From: a bacterium
GTDB lineage: Bacteria; Planctomycetota; UBA1135; UBA2386
NCBI GenBank assembly: GCA_030432695.1
Contig: JAUILN010000017.1
Location: 1 to 64,000 of the forward strand
DNA: 64,000 nt
Reading direction: 5' to 3'
Below the pieces are notes generated by a model that searched no databases, was not told the origin of the DNA, and saw only the letters and a list, made by a program, of their open reading frames with translations. Positions 16,773-26,186 of the stretch are shown one piece after another. The position numbers and the translations under genes are program-made. How positions within the stretch are numbered: position 1 is the first letter of the stretch; every line of letters starts with the position of its first letter.

Positions 16773-19574
16773 ATGCTCGTCTCCCTCCTGCTCGTCGGCA
16801 CCCTCGTCGCGGCCGTTCCCCATGACCCAGACGCGCGCGTCCGCGCACTGACCGAGCGCCTGGCGGAGTCCCCCGAGGACCCGTCGCTCTGGGCTGGGCG
16901 TGGCCGCCTCTACCTCGCGCGCGGCGATCTGCCGCTGGCGGTGCGCGACTTCCGGTTCGCGCTCGGGCTCGAGGGTGGTGAGGTCGAGGCGCGGCTCGGC
17001 TTGTCACGCGCGGCGTTGGCGGGAGGAGATGCCGAGGAGGCGCTCCGGCAGATCGAGCGCGCGGTGGCTCGGCTGCCTGGATCCCTGGCGCTCGAACGGA
17101 CGCGGGCCGAGGCGCTCGCCGCGCTGGGGCGGGCCCCGGCGGCGGCGGCCAGTTGGGCGCGGGCCGTGCGGACGGCTCGGGATCCGCGGCCCGACGACTG
17201 GCTCGCGGCGATCGACGCATATGCCGGGTTGCCGAGTGGCATCGGGCAGTCGGAGGCCGCGGCGTTGCTGCAGGAGGCGGTCGGCTCGGTGGGGTTGGTG
17301 CCGGCTCTGGAGGAAACGGCGCAGCGGCTCGGGATCGAGCTGCGGAGGCCCGAGCCGAAGGTCGGCGACGCGGCGCGCCTCCCGCTCGGTCCCGTGCTGC
17401 CGCCCTCCTCGCAGCCGATGACCGAGACCATTCTGCTGCCAGCGGGATCGGTATGGCGCTACCACGATCTCGGCGCCAACCTCGGCACGAGCTGGCGGCA
17501 ACCGGGCTTCGACGACAGCTCCTGGGCCAGCGGTCCCGCGCAGCTCGGCTATGGCGACGGCGACGAGAGCACGGTGGTCGGCTATGGCGGCAATGCGGGG
17601 AGCAAGTTCATCACGACATACTTCCGCAGCACGTTCCAGGTCGCCGATCCGAACGCGTTCCTGAGCGCCTGGGTGCGGCTGCTCCGCGACGACGGCGCGG
17701 TGGTCTACGTGAACGGCACCGAGGTCTTCCGCAGCAACATGCCCGGCGGCGCTCTGAACCATCAGACGCTGGCCTCGCAGGCGATCGCCGGGGCGGAGGA
17801 AGGCGCGTTCTTCGAGTGGCCGTTCGCGCCCGGCTTGCTCCGGGTCGGCACCAACGTGGTCGCGGTCGAGGTCCATCAGGTGAACGCGACCAGCTCCGAC
17901 ATCTCGTTCGATCTGGAGTTGTTCGGTGCCGACAGCGAGCGGGTGATCCGCGGGCCCTACCTGCAGCGGGGATCCTCGACCGGTGCGGTGGTCCGCTGGC
18001 GCACCGATCTGAACGTCGACACCGTGCTGTGGACCGGGCCTTCGCCGCAGGCCTTGACGCCGGCGTTCCAGGACACGACGCCGAAGACCGAGCACGTGGT
18101 CGAGCTGCAGAACCTCACGCCGGCGACGACCTACTACTACGCGATCGGCTCGGCGGCCGGCATCCTCGCCGGCGGCGACGCCGACCATTCGTTCCGGACC
18201 CACCCGACGCCGGGGCAGTCGACGCGGACCCGGATCTGGGCGATCGGCGACTCGGGAACCGCCGACGCCAATGCGCGGCGGGTCCGCGATGCCTACGAGA
18301 CCGTGGCCGGCCCCGGGCCGCGCACCGACGTGTGGCTGATGCTCGGCGACAATGCCTACGTGTTCGGCACCGACGCCGAGTATCAGGCGGCGGTGTTCGA
18401 CACCTACCCCGAGCAGCTCCGGGACACCTTCGTGTGGTCGACGCTCGGCAACCACGACGGCTACTCGGCCAGCTCGGCGACCGAGACCGGGCCCTACTAC
18501 GACCTCTTCACGCTGCCGCGGGCCGGCGAGTCGGGCGGGGTGCCGTCGGGGACCGAGGCCTACTACTCGTTCGACCACGGCCACGTGCACTTCGTCTGCC
18601 TCGACTCGTTCGACAGCGACCGGAGCGGCTCGGCGCCGATGGCGAGCTGGTTGCGCGCCGACCTCCAGGCGGCGCGCACTGCCGGGGCGCAGTGGCTGAT
18701 CGCCTTCTTCCACCACCCGCCCTACACCAAGGGCTCGCACGACTCCGACAACCCGGCCGACAGCGCCGGCCGGATGGACGACATGCGCCAGGTCTTCCTG
18801 CCGATCCTCGAGAGCTACGGGGTCGACCTGGTGCTGTCCGGCCACAGCCACAGCTACGAGCGCTCGTTCCTCCTCGACGGCCACTACGGGACCTCCGGGA
18901 CCCTGCTGCCCGGCATGGTCCGCGACCTGGGGGACGGCACGCCGGGCAGCGACGGCAGCTACGCCAAGGCCGGCACCGGGTTGGTGGGCGACCAGGGCGC
19001 GGTCTACGTGGTCGCCGGCTCGTCGGGGACGCTCGGCGGAGGCTCGCTCGACCACCCCGCGACCTACGTCGGTCTTTCGCGGCTGGGCTCGGTGCTGATC
19101 GATATCGACGGCCCGAACCTGCAGCTGGCGTTCATCGACGACTTCACCGCGATCCGCGACGTGGTGACGATCCAGAAGGGGCTCGACCGGACCCTGGTCC
19201 GCCGCCAGCCGCGGATCGACGTGGCCGGCGGCGGCCGCCAGGACTGGTCGCTGGACTTCGGCGCCCAACACGGCGGCCGCGGCTACGTGGTCGCCGGTTC
19301 GTTCGGCACCTCGCCGGGGACGTCGCTGGGAGGCCTGCACATCCCCCTGAACCCGGACGCCTGGTTCGACGCCACGCTCGATGCCGCGAACTCGTCGTTC
19401 CTGCCCGGCAGCCTCGGGCGACTCGATGCCGCGGGGCGGGCCTCCGCTGCGCTGGTGCTGCCGCCCTGGAACGACCCGGGTCTGGTCGGGGTCGAGCTGT
19501 TCCACGCGGCGATCGTCTTCAACTCGCAGGGCGTGCACGCGGTGAGCAATCCGGTGCGGGTCCTGTTCGAGTGA
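16773..19574 (+). CDS. Secreted TPR and purple-acid-phosphatase-like metallophosphoesterase
   Basis: A 933-residue secreted protein beginning with the signal peptide MLVSLLLVGTLVAAV. Residues about 30-190 are TPR-like helices (LWAGRGRLYLARGDLPLAVRDF). Residues about 220-390 form a beta-sandwich (SVWRYHDLGANLGTSWRQPGFDDSSW). A fibronectin-like N-terminal phosphatase domain follows (IRGPYLQRGSSTGAVVRWRT), then the calcineurin-like core with all metal motifs: GDSGTAD, GDNAYV, GNHDGY, FHHPPY and SGHSHSYER. The last 110 residues are the C-terminal beta domain shared with other secreted proteins in the window. Likely an extracytoplasmic phosphatase for phosphate scavenging; the substrate is not evident. 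The ATG at 16773 was preferred because it begins the signal peptide. Confidence 0.87.
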   Translation: MLVSLLLVGTLVAAVPHDPDARVRALTERLAESPEDPSLWAGRGRLYLARGDLPLAVRDFRFALGLEGGEVEARLGLSRAALAGGDAEEALRQIERAVARLPGSLALERTRAEALAALGRAPAAAASWARAVRTARDPRPDDWLAAIDAYAGLPSGIGQSEAAALLQEAVGSVGLVPALEETAQRLGIELRRPEPKVGDAARLPLGPVLPPSSQPMTETILLPAGSVWRYHDLGANLGTSWRQPGFDDSSWASGPAQLGYGDGDESTVVGYGGNAGSKFITTYFRSTFQVADPNAFLSAWVRLLRDDGAVVYVNGTEVFRSNMPGGALNHQTLASQAIAGAEEGAFFEWPFAPGLLRVGTNVVAVEVHQVNATSSDISFDLELFGADSERVIRGPYLQRGSSTGAVVRWRTDLNVDTVLWTGPSPQALTPAFQDTTPKTEHVVELQNLTPATTYYYAIGSAAGILAGGDADHSFRTHPTPGQSTRTRIWAIGDSGTADANARRVRDAYETVAGPGPRTDVWLMLGDNAYVFGTDAEYQAAVFDTYPEQLRDTFVWSTLGNHDGYSASSATETGPYYDLFTLPRAGESGGVPSGTEAYYSFDHGHVHFVCLDSFDSDRSGSAPMASWLRADLQAARTAGAQWLIAFFHHPPYTKGSHDSDNPADSAGRMDDMRQVFLPILESYGVDLVLSGHSHSYERSFLLDGHYGTSGTLLPGMVRDLGDGTPGSDGSYAKAGTGLVGDQGAVYVVAGSSGTLGGGSLDHPATYVGLSRLGSVLIDIDGPNLQLAFIDDFTAIRDVVTIQKGLDRTLVRRQPRIDVAGGGRQDWSLDFGAQHGGRGYVVAGSFGTSPGTSLGGLHIPLNPDAWFDATLDAANSSFLPGSLGRLDAAGRASAALVLPPWNDPGLVGVELFHAAIVFNSQGVHAVSNPVRVLFE

Positions 19575-19711
19575 GGGCCCGGGGATAGGATTCCGCCCAT
19601 GGTCATGGGTGGGATCCGGTCGCGCGGCCTCGGAGGCCGGCGCGTGGGCGCGTCGCTTGGGGCGATGCGGTTGCAGGGTGCCACACGCGGTGGGGAGCGA
19701 GGAGGGAGCCG

Positions 19712-20815
19712 ATGAACCGCTGGTTGCCCGAGGACTTCCTGGTGGCGGGTGAGCCCCGCGACCGGCTCGCCGCGGCCGCCATGCTGATCGGCAGCACGCT
19801 GCTGCTCGGTGCGTTCGCGCTGGCGCGGGCCGGGGACCTGTCGGCGGTGCTGCAGTGGTCGGCGGGGCGCGGGTCGCGGCCGGTGGCTGCGGTGCCGGTC
19901 GGCGATCTCCAGGTGTCCGGCGCGGAGTCGCTCGCTGAGCCAGCGCAGGCCAGTGGCGCGCCGCAGGTCGCCGATCCGCAGGTCACCGATCCGCAGGGCG
20001 ACGCGCTGGAGACCGAGCCCCTGCAGGGTGCTCCCGACGTCGGTTCCGGATCCGATCACGGTGCGCGCCGCGAGGTCCGGCTGCGTCCCGCGGCGGCGGC
20101 CCATCGACCGAGCGAGCGCTCAAGCAATGCCGAGCTGGTCGCCGGCTTCCGCGACGACGACGTCCGCTTCAACGCCGAGCGTTCTGCGCACCACCTCCGC
20201 CAGCGCGGCGCCGCGGCAGTGCCGGAGCTGGCGCAGGCGCTCCGCTCCGACGACGTGCAGCAGCGCAGCTACGCGCTCGGCACGCTCTGGGTCCTCGACC
20301 CGGCACCGTTCCCCGAGCTGATCGACCGCAGCTTCGCCGCGGTCGGCCGACGGCCGGAAGGGCGCTACCCGTTCGGGGTGCAGCCCGCGTCGATGGGGGT
20401 GCGTTACCTGGCACGGCACGCCGCCGAGGTCGCTCCCTGGGCCCGCCGCTTCGTGGACGACGCCGATCCGATGCGGGCGTTCTTCGCCGCCTACGTGCTG
20501 GGGCGCGCGGGCGACCTGCGGACCGTGGCCCGCGCCGCGCCGCGGTTGATCGAGCACCTCGCCGACAACCACATCCAGGGCGATGCGCTGATGGCCTGCC
20601 ATGGGCTCGCGGGCTTCGGGGCGAGTGCTCTGCCGTTCGTCGAGGACGCGCTGCCGGGTGCCGATGCCCAGGCGCGGCCGCTGCTCGAGGCGCTGCGCGC
20701 GGAGTTCAGCGGCGGGCGCGCGGCCGCGGCGGGATTCGGTCGCGGCGTCACCAGGGTCTACCGCGATCCGCTCCGCGAGTACGACCCCGGGCGGTCGGCG
20801 ATTCCGCGGTTCTGA
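19712..20815 (+). CDS. Membrane-anchored HEAT-repeat-like protein
   Basis: A 367-residue protein with one membrane segment at residues about 19-39 (AAAAMLIGSTLLLGAFALA), a long low-complexity Ala/Pro/Gln/Asp linker to about residue 135, and an alpha-helical C-terminal part of HEAT type (VRFNAERSAHHLRQRGAAAVPELAQAL, MRAFFAAYVLGRAGDL, GDALMACHGLAGFGASALPFVEDAL). HEAT solenoids bind other proteins. A Shine-Dalgarno (GAGGAGGGAG) precedes the ATG. Function unknown. Confidence 0.7.
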   Translation: MNRWLPEDFLVAGEPRDRLAAAAMLIGSTLLLGAFALARAGDLSAVLQWSAGRGSRPVAAVPVGDLQVSGAESLAEPAQASGAPQVADPQVTDPQGDALETEPLQGAPDVGSGSDHGARREVRLRPAAAAHRPSERSSNAELVAGFRDDDVRFNAERSAHHLRQRGAAAVPELAQALRSDDVQQRSYALGTLWVLDPAPFPELIDRSFAAVGRRPEGRYPFGVQPASMGVRYLARHAAEVAPWARRFVDDADPMRAFFAAYVLGRAGDLRTVARAAPRLIEHLADNHIQGDALMACHGLAGFGASALPFVEDALPGADAQARPLLEALRAEFSGGRAAAAGFGRGVTRVYRDPLREYDPGRSAIPRF

Positions 20816-20840
20816 GGCGGGCCGCGCCAACCGCGAGGTG

Positions 20841-20853
20841 GGGCGCGTCGCCC
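20841..20853. terminator. Small hairpin between convergent genes
   Basis: GGGCG-CGT-CGCCC forms a 5-bp stem in the 45-base gap between two genes that end towards each other. No T tract is present on either side. Weak candidate only. Confidence 0.2.
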
Positions 20854-20860
20854 GACCCGT

Positions 20861-23410
20861 TCACTGCGCGCCGCCCTGTGCGACCCGCAGGGCGTTCGAT
20901 TGCACGATGTTCAGCGCGTTGTTGCCCTGGTCGAGCATCGTCACCGAGGTGTAGAGGTTGAAACCGACGGTGGCGGGATCGGCGGGCGATGCGAAGGTCA
21001 CCCGGCCACTGCCGCCGGCGTCCGTGCCGAAGCTGACGTCGAAGCCGAGGTCGTGGTAGAGCGTGCAGCCCGGTGCGCCGATCAGGCCGAGGTCCAGCGG
21101 CAGCGGGGTCCCGCCGTTGAAGTCGGTGCGGGTGCCGAACTGCAGCACCGCCATGCCGTTGGCCGGGCCGTCGGCGATGTTGTAGCTGGTGGTCGTGCCC
21201 TGCTGCGGGCCACAGGCGCCGTTGTTGTGGGTGATGGTGTGGTTCGGCACGCGGCCGTTGGAGCCGGTGCAGCCGGTTCCGAGCGACGAGACGACGCCCA
21301 ACGTGATCGGCGTGAACCGGGCGACGACCACCTTGAAGGCGTCCATCGTGACGGTGATCGAGCGTTGGCCAGCCGGCTGCGCGACGCCGTCGATCAGCCA
21401 GTAGGCGAACGGGTTGCACTGGACGTTCCCCGGCGCAGTGAGGGTGACCTGGGTGCCGTCCTTGTAGAACCGGTCCATCGGGGCGTTGTTGCCGCCATTG
21501 CCGTCGAAGTCCACCGGCGTGACCTGGATGGAGACCGCGGAGGGAGCGTTGCTGGCGCGCACCAGCAGCGTGCGCTCGGGCACGTAGCGGGCTTCGACGA
21601 TCTGGTCCACGCCGCCGATCGCGCTCTGCGCGAAGCTCCGCACGCCGACCGGTTGCAGGACCGCGCTGTTCTCGGGGCGGCTCTGGAAGGCCCAGCGGTC
21701 GAACAGCCAGGTGCTGCCGCCCGAGACGGTGCGGCCCGGCGCGTCGACGGTGTAGCTCGCGTTGACGTTGCCGTATCCGCGGATGAAGGGCGTGGTGCCG
21801 CCAGCCTCGCCGTTCGCGTCGGCGGTGCAGGAGATCTGCGCGCCGGCGGGCGAGGAGTGCACGTTCAGTCCCACGTACGACGGCCCGTAGGCCTCCCGTC
21901 CGAACTGGACGAACTCGGGGATGACGTCGGTGTTCGCGCCGCCGCCGCTCAGCCGCATGCCGGTGGCGACGAAGGTGCCGAACTGCCCGGAGTTCGGGTG
22001 CATCTGGCAGCTCATGTAGTCACCCCATTCGTTGACCGTGGGGCCCGCGTTGCTGGTGGCGAACAGGTAGGAGGTGGCGAAGGTCTCGAGGTCGTCGTCC
22101 AGCAGCACGGTGGTGGACGGATAGCGGGTGCCGCCGCCGGTGGCCGCGACGATCGCGACGTGGCCGTAGACGTTGGCGGCCGCACTCGGATACATGAACG
22201 CGCGCGAGCTGCCCCAGAGGTCCTGCTCGTCGCGGAGCGTCATGCTGCTCGGGTCGATCCGGACCAGCTTGATGTAGTTGAACGGACGGTTGGTGGTGGG
22301 CCCGACGTGCCAGGCGAAGCCCACCTCGGCGTCCGAGGCGAAGCCCGCGGTGATGCGGCTGTCGGCACGCCCGGTCCAGTCCCGACCGTCGGGGCCGGGG
22401 GCTGGCTGCAGGTTGCGGAACCACTGGCCGATGTCGACGGTGTAGTCCTGGTAGCCGCCTGCGTCGCTCCAACGGTGCACGCGGAGTTGGGACGTGTTCA
22501 CGTGCGAGGCGAAGAACATGTCACCCAGTGCGCCCTGGGCGAAGCGGAACGACGACCCCTGGGAGTTGTTGGGGCTGTTGATGTAGGCGTAGCTGAGGTT
22601 GCCGCCGGTCCGGGCCGCGGTGATGGAGAACCGCCAGGCCACCGAGCCCTGGTAGTTGGCGTTCTGGTCGTAGACGTTGGAGCTGAAGTAGAAGTAGTTC
22701 GCCGAGCCGGCGGCATCCGGGAAGTCGAGCCAGTAGTCGCTCGGGTAGCCGAACATCGAGGCGCGGAACAGGTAGGACCGGGCCCACACGTCGTTGCCGA
22801 GGTTGGTCGAGCTGTCGGCGATGGCGATGCGCTGGGCGTTGCCGGCGCTGTCTCGGTTGTACTGGAGGAGCCACGCGGAGGTCGCACCCCGGGTGACCAG
22901 CACCTGGTCGCAGCAGAAGCCGCCGTGGACCGCCGGGAAGCGCGTGTAGGGATTCACGCGGATCCACGTGTTGCCGCCATCGGTGGTGCGCGCCGCGCTC
23001 CAGTTGTGGGTCATGAAGCCGTTGTTCGCATCGGCCAGGCGGGCGTGCGGCTCGGTCACGCGCGAGGTCGCGGCGCCCGCGGGCTTGACGTCCGGGTTCT
23101 TGAAGCGGACGAAGTCGCCGGCCTGCTCGTGGAGTTCGCTCCGCTCGACGATCTCGGCGGACTCGGGCTGCCGCATTGGCCCGGATCCGATCGGGATGGC
23201 CGGGAGCGGCCCCTTGGGTGGGGAGGCGAGCATCCCCCTGGGCGGCTGCGGGACGTCGGGGCCGGGGGCGCCGACCGGTTCCGCGGCGACGGTGCCGAAC
23301 TGCTCGAACTGCACGGGGGGCTGCTGGGCCGCGAGTGCGGCGGCGAGCAGGGAGGTGGGGAGCAGGAAGGTGGCGAGGCGGAAGGTGGCGAGGCGGAGCG
23401 ATGCGCGCAT
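20861..23410 (-). CDS. Large secreted protein with beta-rich domains and C-terminal beta domain
   Basis: An 849-residue secreted protein starting at ATG 23410 with signal peptide MRASLRLATFRLATFLLPTS and cleavage after ALAAQ. Residues about 110-560 look like a beta-propeller-type domain (NWSAARTTDGGNTWIRVNPY, then repeated strands with ADSSTNLGNDVWARSYLF) similar in style to exo-alpha-sialidase or BNR proteins. Then come Ig-like repeats (NVHSSPAGAQISCTADANG, NAPSAVSIQVTPVDFDGNG) and the C-terminal beta domain (LGTGCTGSNGRVPN to the end). It is extracellular; ligand and catalytic activity are not evident. The signal peptide contains a 15-bp tandem duplication. Confidence 0.75.
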   Translation of the reverse strand: MRASLRLATFRLATFLLPTSLLAAALAAQQPPVQFEQFGTVAAEPVGAPGPDVPQPPRGMLASPPKGPLPAIPIGSGPMRQPESAEIVERSELHEQAGDFVRFKNPDVKPAGAATSRVTEPHARLADANNGFMTHNWSAARTTDGGNTWIRVNPYTRFPAVHGGFCCDQVLVTRGATSAWLLQYNRDSAGNAQRIAIADSSTNLGNDVWARSYLFRASMFGYPSDYWLDFPDAAGSANYFYFSSNVYDQNANYQGSVAWRFSITAARTGGNLSYAYINSPNNSQGSSFRFAQGALGDMFFASHVNTSQLRVHRWSDAGGYQDYTVDIGQWFRNLQPAPGPDGRDWTGRADSRITAGFASDAEVGFAWHVGPTTNRPFNYIKLVRIDPSSMTLRDEQDLWGSSRAFMYPSAAANVYGHVAIVAATGGGTRYPSTTVLLDDDLETFATSYLFATSNAGPTVNEWGDYMSCQMHPNSGQFGTFVATGMRLSGGGANTDVIPEFVQFGREAYGPSYVGLNVHSSPAGAQISCTADANGEAGGTTPFIRGYGNVNASYTVDAPGRTVSGGSTWLFDRWAFQSRPENSAVLQPVGVRSFAQSAIGGVDQIVEARYVPERTLLVRASNAPSAVSIQVTPVDFDGNGGNNAPMDRFYKDGTQVTLTAPGNVQCNPFAYWLIDGVAQPAGQRSITVTMDAFKVVVARFTPITLGVVSSLGTGCTGSNGRVPNHTITHNNGACGPQQGTTTSYNIADGPANGMAVLQFGTRTDFNGGTPLPLDLGLIGAPGCTLYHDLGFDVSFGTDAGGSGRVTFASPADPATVGFNLYTSVTMLDQGNNALNIVQSNALRVAQGGAQ
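23365..23397. repeat. 15-bp tandem duplication inside a signal-peptide sequence
   Basis: The 15-base unit GGAAGGTGGCGAGGC occurs twice in a row plus three bases of a third copy. On the minus strand it encodes the doubled RLATF-RLATF in the signal peptide. The length is a multiple of three, so it changes peptide length and not frame. Confidence 0.85.
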
Positions 23411-23568
23411 GACGGTTCCTGGGCTGGAGGACACGGCGCAGCCGGCAGTCGGAGCCTTGCGCCAGCTCCTGTCATGTGGGGCGATCCGGAGCGAAACAGA
23501 GAATCCGGAATCGGCTGCGAGGGGGCGCGCCGCGCTGCGAGCCCGGTTCTGTGCCCAGCTCCCGCGTG

Positions 23569-24552
23569 TTACAGCGCCTCGCGATCGCCCGCGGACGCGA
23601 TCGCGAACCCCCGCGCCTCGACCTCGGCGCGGATCCCGGCGTCGGAGAGGGCCGGGTTCGAGTGGTTCAGGTGGATGAACCGCAGCCGGCCGGGGCGGGC
23701 GCGCGCTTCTTCCGCCAGCCGCGCCATGGTGTCGACCATCGGCGGGTGCGGGATCTCCGCGAGGTCGCGGCCGGGCACCTCGCGGCCGTCGTAGAACGTC
23801 GCGTCGAGCCAGGCGACGTCGACGCCGTCCAGCAGGCGATCCAGGAGGCCCGGCGCGGCGTCCCAGCGGTCGACGTCGGGGACGAACAGGACCCGGCGCT
23901 GCGGTCCGCGGATCCGGAAGGCGACGGTGTCGGAGAACTCGTCGCGGTGCGGCACGGCGACCGCCTCGACGAACAGGCCGTCCAGGACCTCGTGCTCTGC
24001 GCCCATGGGCAGCACCACCGGCTCGATCTGGTCGAGTGCGCAGAGCTGGCTCCACGGGCCGTGCTGGCGCAGGAAGCTCGCGAACCGCTCGGTGCCGTAG
24101 ACCGGCAGGCCGTCGGTGGAGGCGACCTCGCGGCCGAAGTGGGCGAGGCCGAGGTAGTGGCCGATGTGGGCGTGGGTGATCAGCACGCCGTCGACCGGGG
24201 CCTGCTGCGGCCGCGGACCGACCTCGGCGAGGCGGTGCAGCAGAGCGAGTTGGCTCTCGATGCCGGGCGTCGCCTCGACCAGCAGCAGCTTGCCGGTCGC
24301 GCGGTCGTGGATGCCGAGGCTCGCCGGGGTCTCGCGGCGGCCGGTGGCCCGCGCGGTGACGCAGCAGGGCTTCGTGCAGCCGACGTGCGGCAGGCCGCCG
24401 TCCTGGGCGATGCCGAGGACGAAGACCTCGTAGCGCGAGACCGGCGCCGCCGGACTGTCGGGCGCGGGTCTGCCCGAGGGCTCAGGAGTGCCGCAGGCGG
24501 TGAGCACGGCGAGCGCCAGGCCCGCCATGCCGAGTGACCTCGGGAGCGTCAC
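23569..24552 (-). CDS. PqqB-like metallo-beta-lactamase-fold lipoprotein
   Basis: A roughly 327-residue protein of the metallo-beta-lactamase fold closest in layout to PqqB. It has the PqqB-type N-terminus YEVFVLGIAQDGGLPHVGCTKPCC with Cys-rich turn, then ITHAHIGHYLGL (degenerate form of HxHxDH), DGLPVYGTERFASFL, VLFVPDVDRWD and FIHLNHSNPAL. A lipoprotein signal is present (LALAVLTAC). The GTG at 24552 gives a charged N-region; an ATG at 24528 would leave a very short signal, so the start is uncertain. PqqB acts in pyrroloquinoline quinone (PQQ) biosynthesis, but lipoprotein export is unlike classical PqqB. The upstream gene, 11 bases away, encodes a PQQ-type dehydrogenase. Confidence 0.72.
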   Translation of the reverse strand: MTLPRSLGMAGLALAVLTACGTPEPSGRPAPDSPAAPVSRYEVFVLGIAQDGGLPHVGCTKPCCVTARATGRRETPASLGIHDRATGKLLLVEATPGIESQLALLHRLAEVGPRPQQAPVDGVLITHAHIGHYLGLAHFGREVASTDGLPVYGTERFASFLRQHGPWSQLCALDQIEPVVLPMGAEHEVLDGLFVEAVAVPHRDEFSDTVAFRIRGPQRRVLFVPDVDRWDAAPGLLDRLLDGVDVAWLDATFYDGREVPGRDLAEIPHPPMVDTMARLAEEARARPGRLRFIHLNHSNPALSDAGIRAEVEARGFAIASAGDREAL

Positions 24553-24563
24553 GGTGGCTCGGA

Positions 24564-26084
24564 TCAGAACAGGAAGATCTCGAGCGCGTTGCTCAGCGCG
24601 ATCCCGCCGGGGCCGCCGTTGTCGACCACTGCCCACTGCGCGTAGGCCGTCGCGGCACCGAGGCCGCCGGGGATGCGGAAGCGCACCTTGCCGTCGGCGT
24701 CGGTCATGAACGCGACCGAGAACTGGGACGGGTTCGGCACCACGATGCCGAACGGCGGGATCGTGGTCGGGTTGTTGGTCGGGCCGACCAGGAAGGCGCA
24801 GGCCGCGTTGGCTGCCGCACCGTCGAGGCGGTACTCGAGGCTCTCGCCGGTGGTGGTCACACCACAGACGCTGAAGGTCGGAATCATGCCGTTGCCGCCG
24901 GCGGTGCCGAAGCCGAGGTCATTGGCGACGTTGACCGTCGACTCGAGGCGGTAGATCGTGCCGCTGCTCGAGACCGCGTAGAGCTCGCCCTCCGAATCCT
25001 CGCCGAACGAGGTCAGGTTGCGGAGGGTGCCGACCTGTGCGGTGCGCTCCTGCCAGTTCACCGCCTGCCCGTTCTGGTACTGCAGGCTCCAGATCCGGCC
25101 GGTGCAGTAGTCGCCATACCAATAGGTGCCCTGCAGGCTCGGGATCGCGCAGCCGCGGTAGACGTAGCCGCCGGTCACCGAGCAGCCGAACGAGTGGCTG
25201 TAGACCTGGATCGGATCGGTGAGCACCGGCGAGTTGCAGGGCGGGAAGCTGCCGGTCGGGCATGCGGAGGTGCCGTAGCACACGTTGCCCTCCATCATCT
25301 TCCAGCCGTAGTTCTCGCCGCCGGTGCTGCTCGCCGGCACTGCGTTGATCTCCTCCCAGGCACCCTGGCCGACGTCGGCGATGTAGAGGTCGCCGGTCTC
25401 GCGGTCGAACGAGAACCGCCACGGGTTGCGCAGACCGAGCGCCCAGATCTCGTCGAGGGTCGAGGAGTCGTTGACGAACGGGTTGGTCGGCGGGATCGAG
25501 GCCGGCACCGTGGTCACGTCGAGGCGCAACATCTTGCCGAGCTGGATCTGGCGGTTCTGGGCGTAGCAGCGCGGGTCACCGCCCGAGCCGCCATCGCCCA
25601 GCCCGAGATACAGGTAGCCATCGGGCCCGAACTGGATGCAGCCGCCGTTGTGGTTGGAGAACGGTTGCGTGATCGGGCCGTAGAGGACCTGCCCGCTGTT
25701 CGGATCGGCGACGTCCGGGTTGGTCGCGCTGACCGAATACTCCGCCAGGATCGACGCGGCGTCACCGCGGCGCGTGTAGGACACGACGAACTTGCCGCTG
25801 CGGGCATAGTCGGGGCGGAACGCCAAGCCCAGCAGGCCGCGCTCGCCGCCGCTGGTGATCGTCGATGCGATGTTCAGGAACGGCGTGGGCAGGAGTTGTC
25901 CGTCCCGCACCACCCGGATCAGACCGCTCTGCTGGACCACGAAGATCCGGCCGGCGTCGTCAGGCGCGTGGGTCACGTAGAGCGCGCTCGACAGACCCGA
26001 GACGTAGGTCTGGAAGCGATACTGGGCGGGCAGGGAAGAGACGGCCGCCGCGAGGAGCGCGGCGCAGGCGAGGTTTCGGAGCAT
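24564..26084 (-). CDS. Secreted PQQ-dependent sugar dehydrogenase-like protein
   Basis: A 506-residue secreted protein with a signal peptide (MLRNLACAALLAAAVSS, cut after LPAQ). The six-bladed propeller of soluble glucose/aldose dehydrogenase is recognisable: RIFVVQQSGLIRVVRDGQ, ERGLLGLAFRPDY, SNHNGGCIQFGPDGYLYLGLGDGG, LGLRNPWRFSFDRETGDLYIADVGQ and GGYVYRG. The His in SNHNGG matches the catalytic histidine area of this family. The last 110 residues are the C-terminal beta domain found on other secreted proteins here. Family members oxidise sugars with PQQ in the periplasm. ATG 26084 was chosen because it starts the signal peptide; the frame upstream is low-complexity Pro. Confidence 0.85.
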   Translation of the reverse strand: MLRNLACAALLAAAVSSLPAQYRFQTYVSGLSSALYVTHAPDDAGRIFVVQQSGLIRVVRDGQLLPTPFLNIASTITSGGERGLLGLAFRPDYARSGKFVVSYTRRGDAASILAEYSVSATNPDVADPNSGQVLYGPITQPFSNHNGGCIQFGPDGYLYLGLGDGGSGGDPRCYAQNRQIQLGKMLRLDVTTVPASIPPTNPFVNDSSTLDEIWALGLRNPWRFSFDRETGDLYIADVGQGAWEEINAVPASSTGGENYGWKMMEGNVCYGTSACPTGSFPPCNSPVLTDPIQVYSHSFGCSVTGGYVYRGCAIPSLQGTYWYGDYCTGRIWSLQYQNGQAVNWQERTAQVGTLRNLTSFGEDSEGELYAVSSSGTIYRLESTVNVANDLGFGTAGGNGMIPTFSVCGVTTTGESLEYRLDGAAANAACAFLVGPTNNPTTIPPFGIVVPNPSQFSVAFMTDADGKVRFRIPGGLGAATAYAQWAVVDNGGPGGIALSNALEIFLF

Positions 26085-26186
26085 CGAGATCGGTGGGGGG
26101 GGAATGGCAAGCAGGGGAGGCTTCTGCGGCGCCACCTTAAGCCGAGGACCCGACGGGCGGGAGGGGCCGCGGACCGGTCCATGGCG

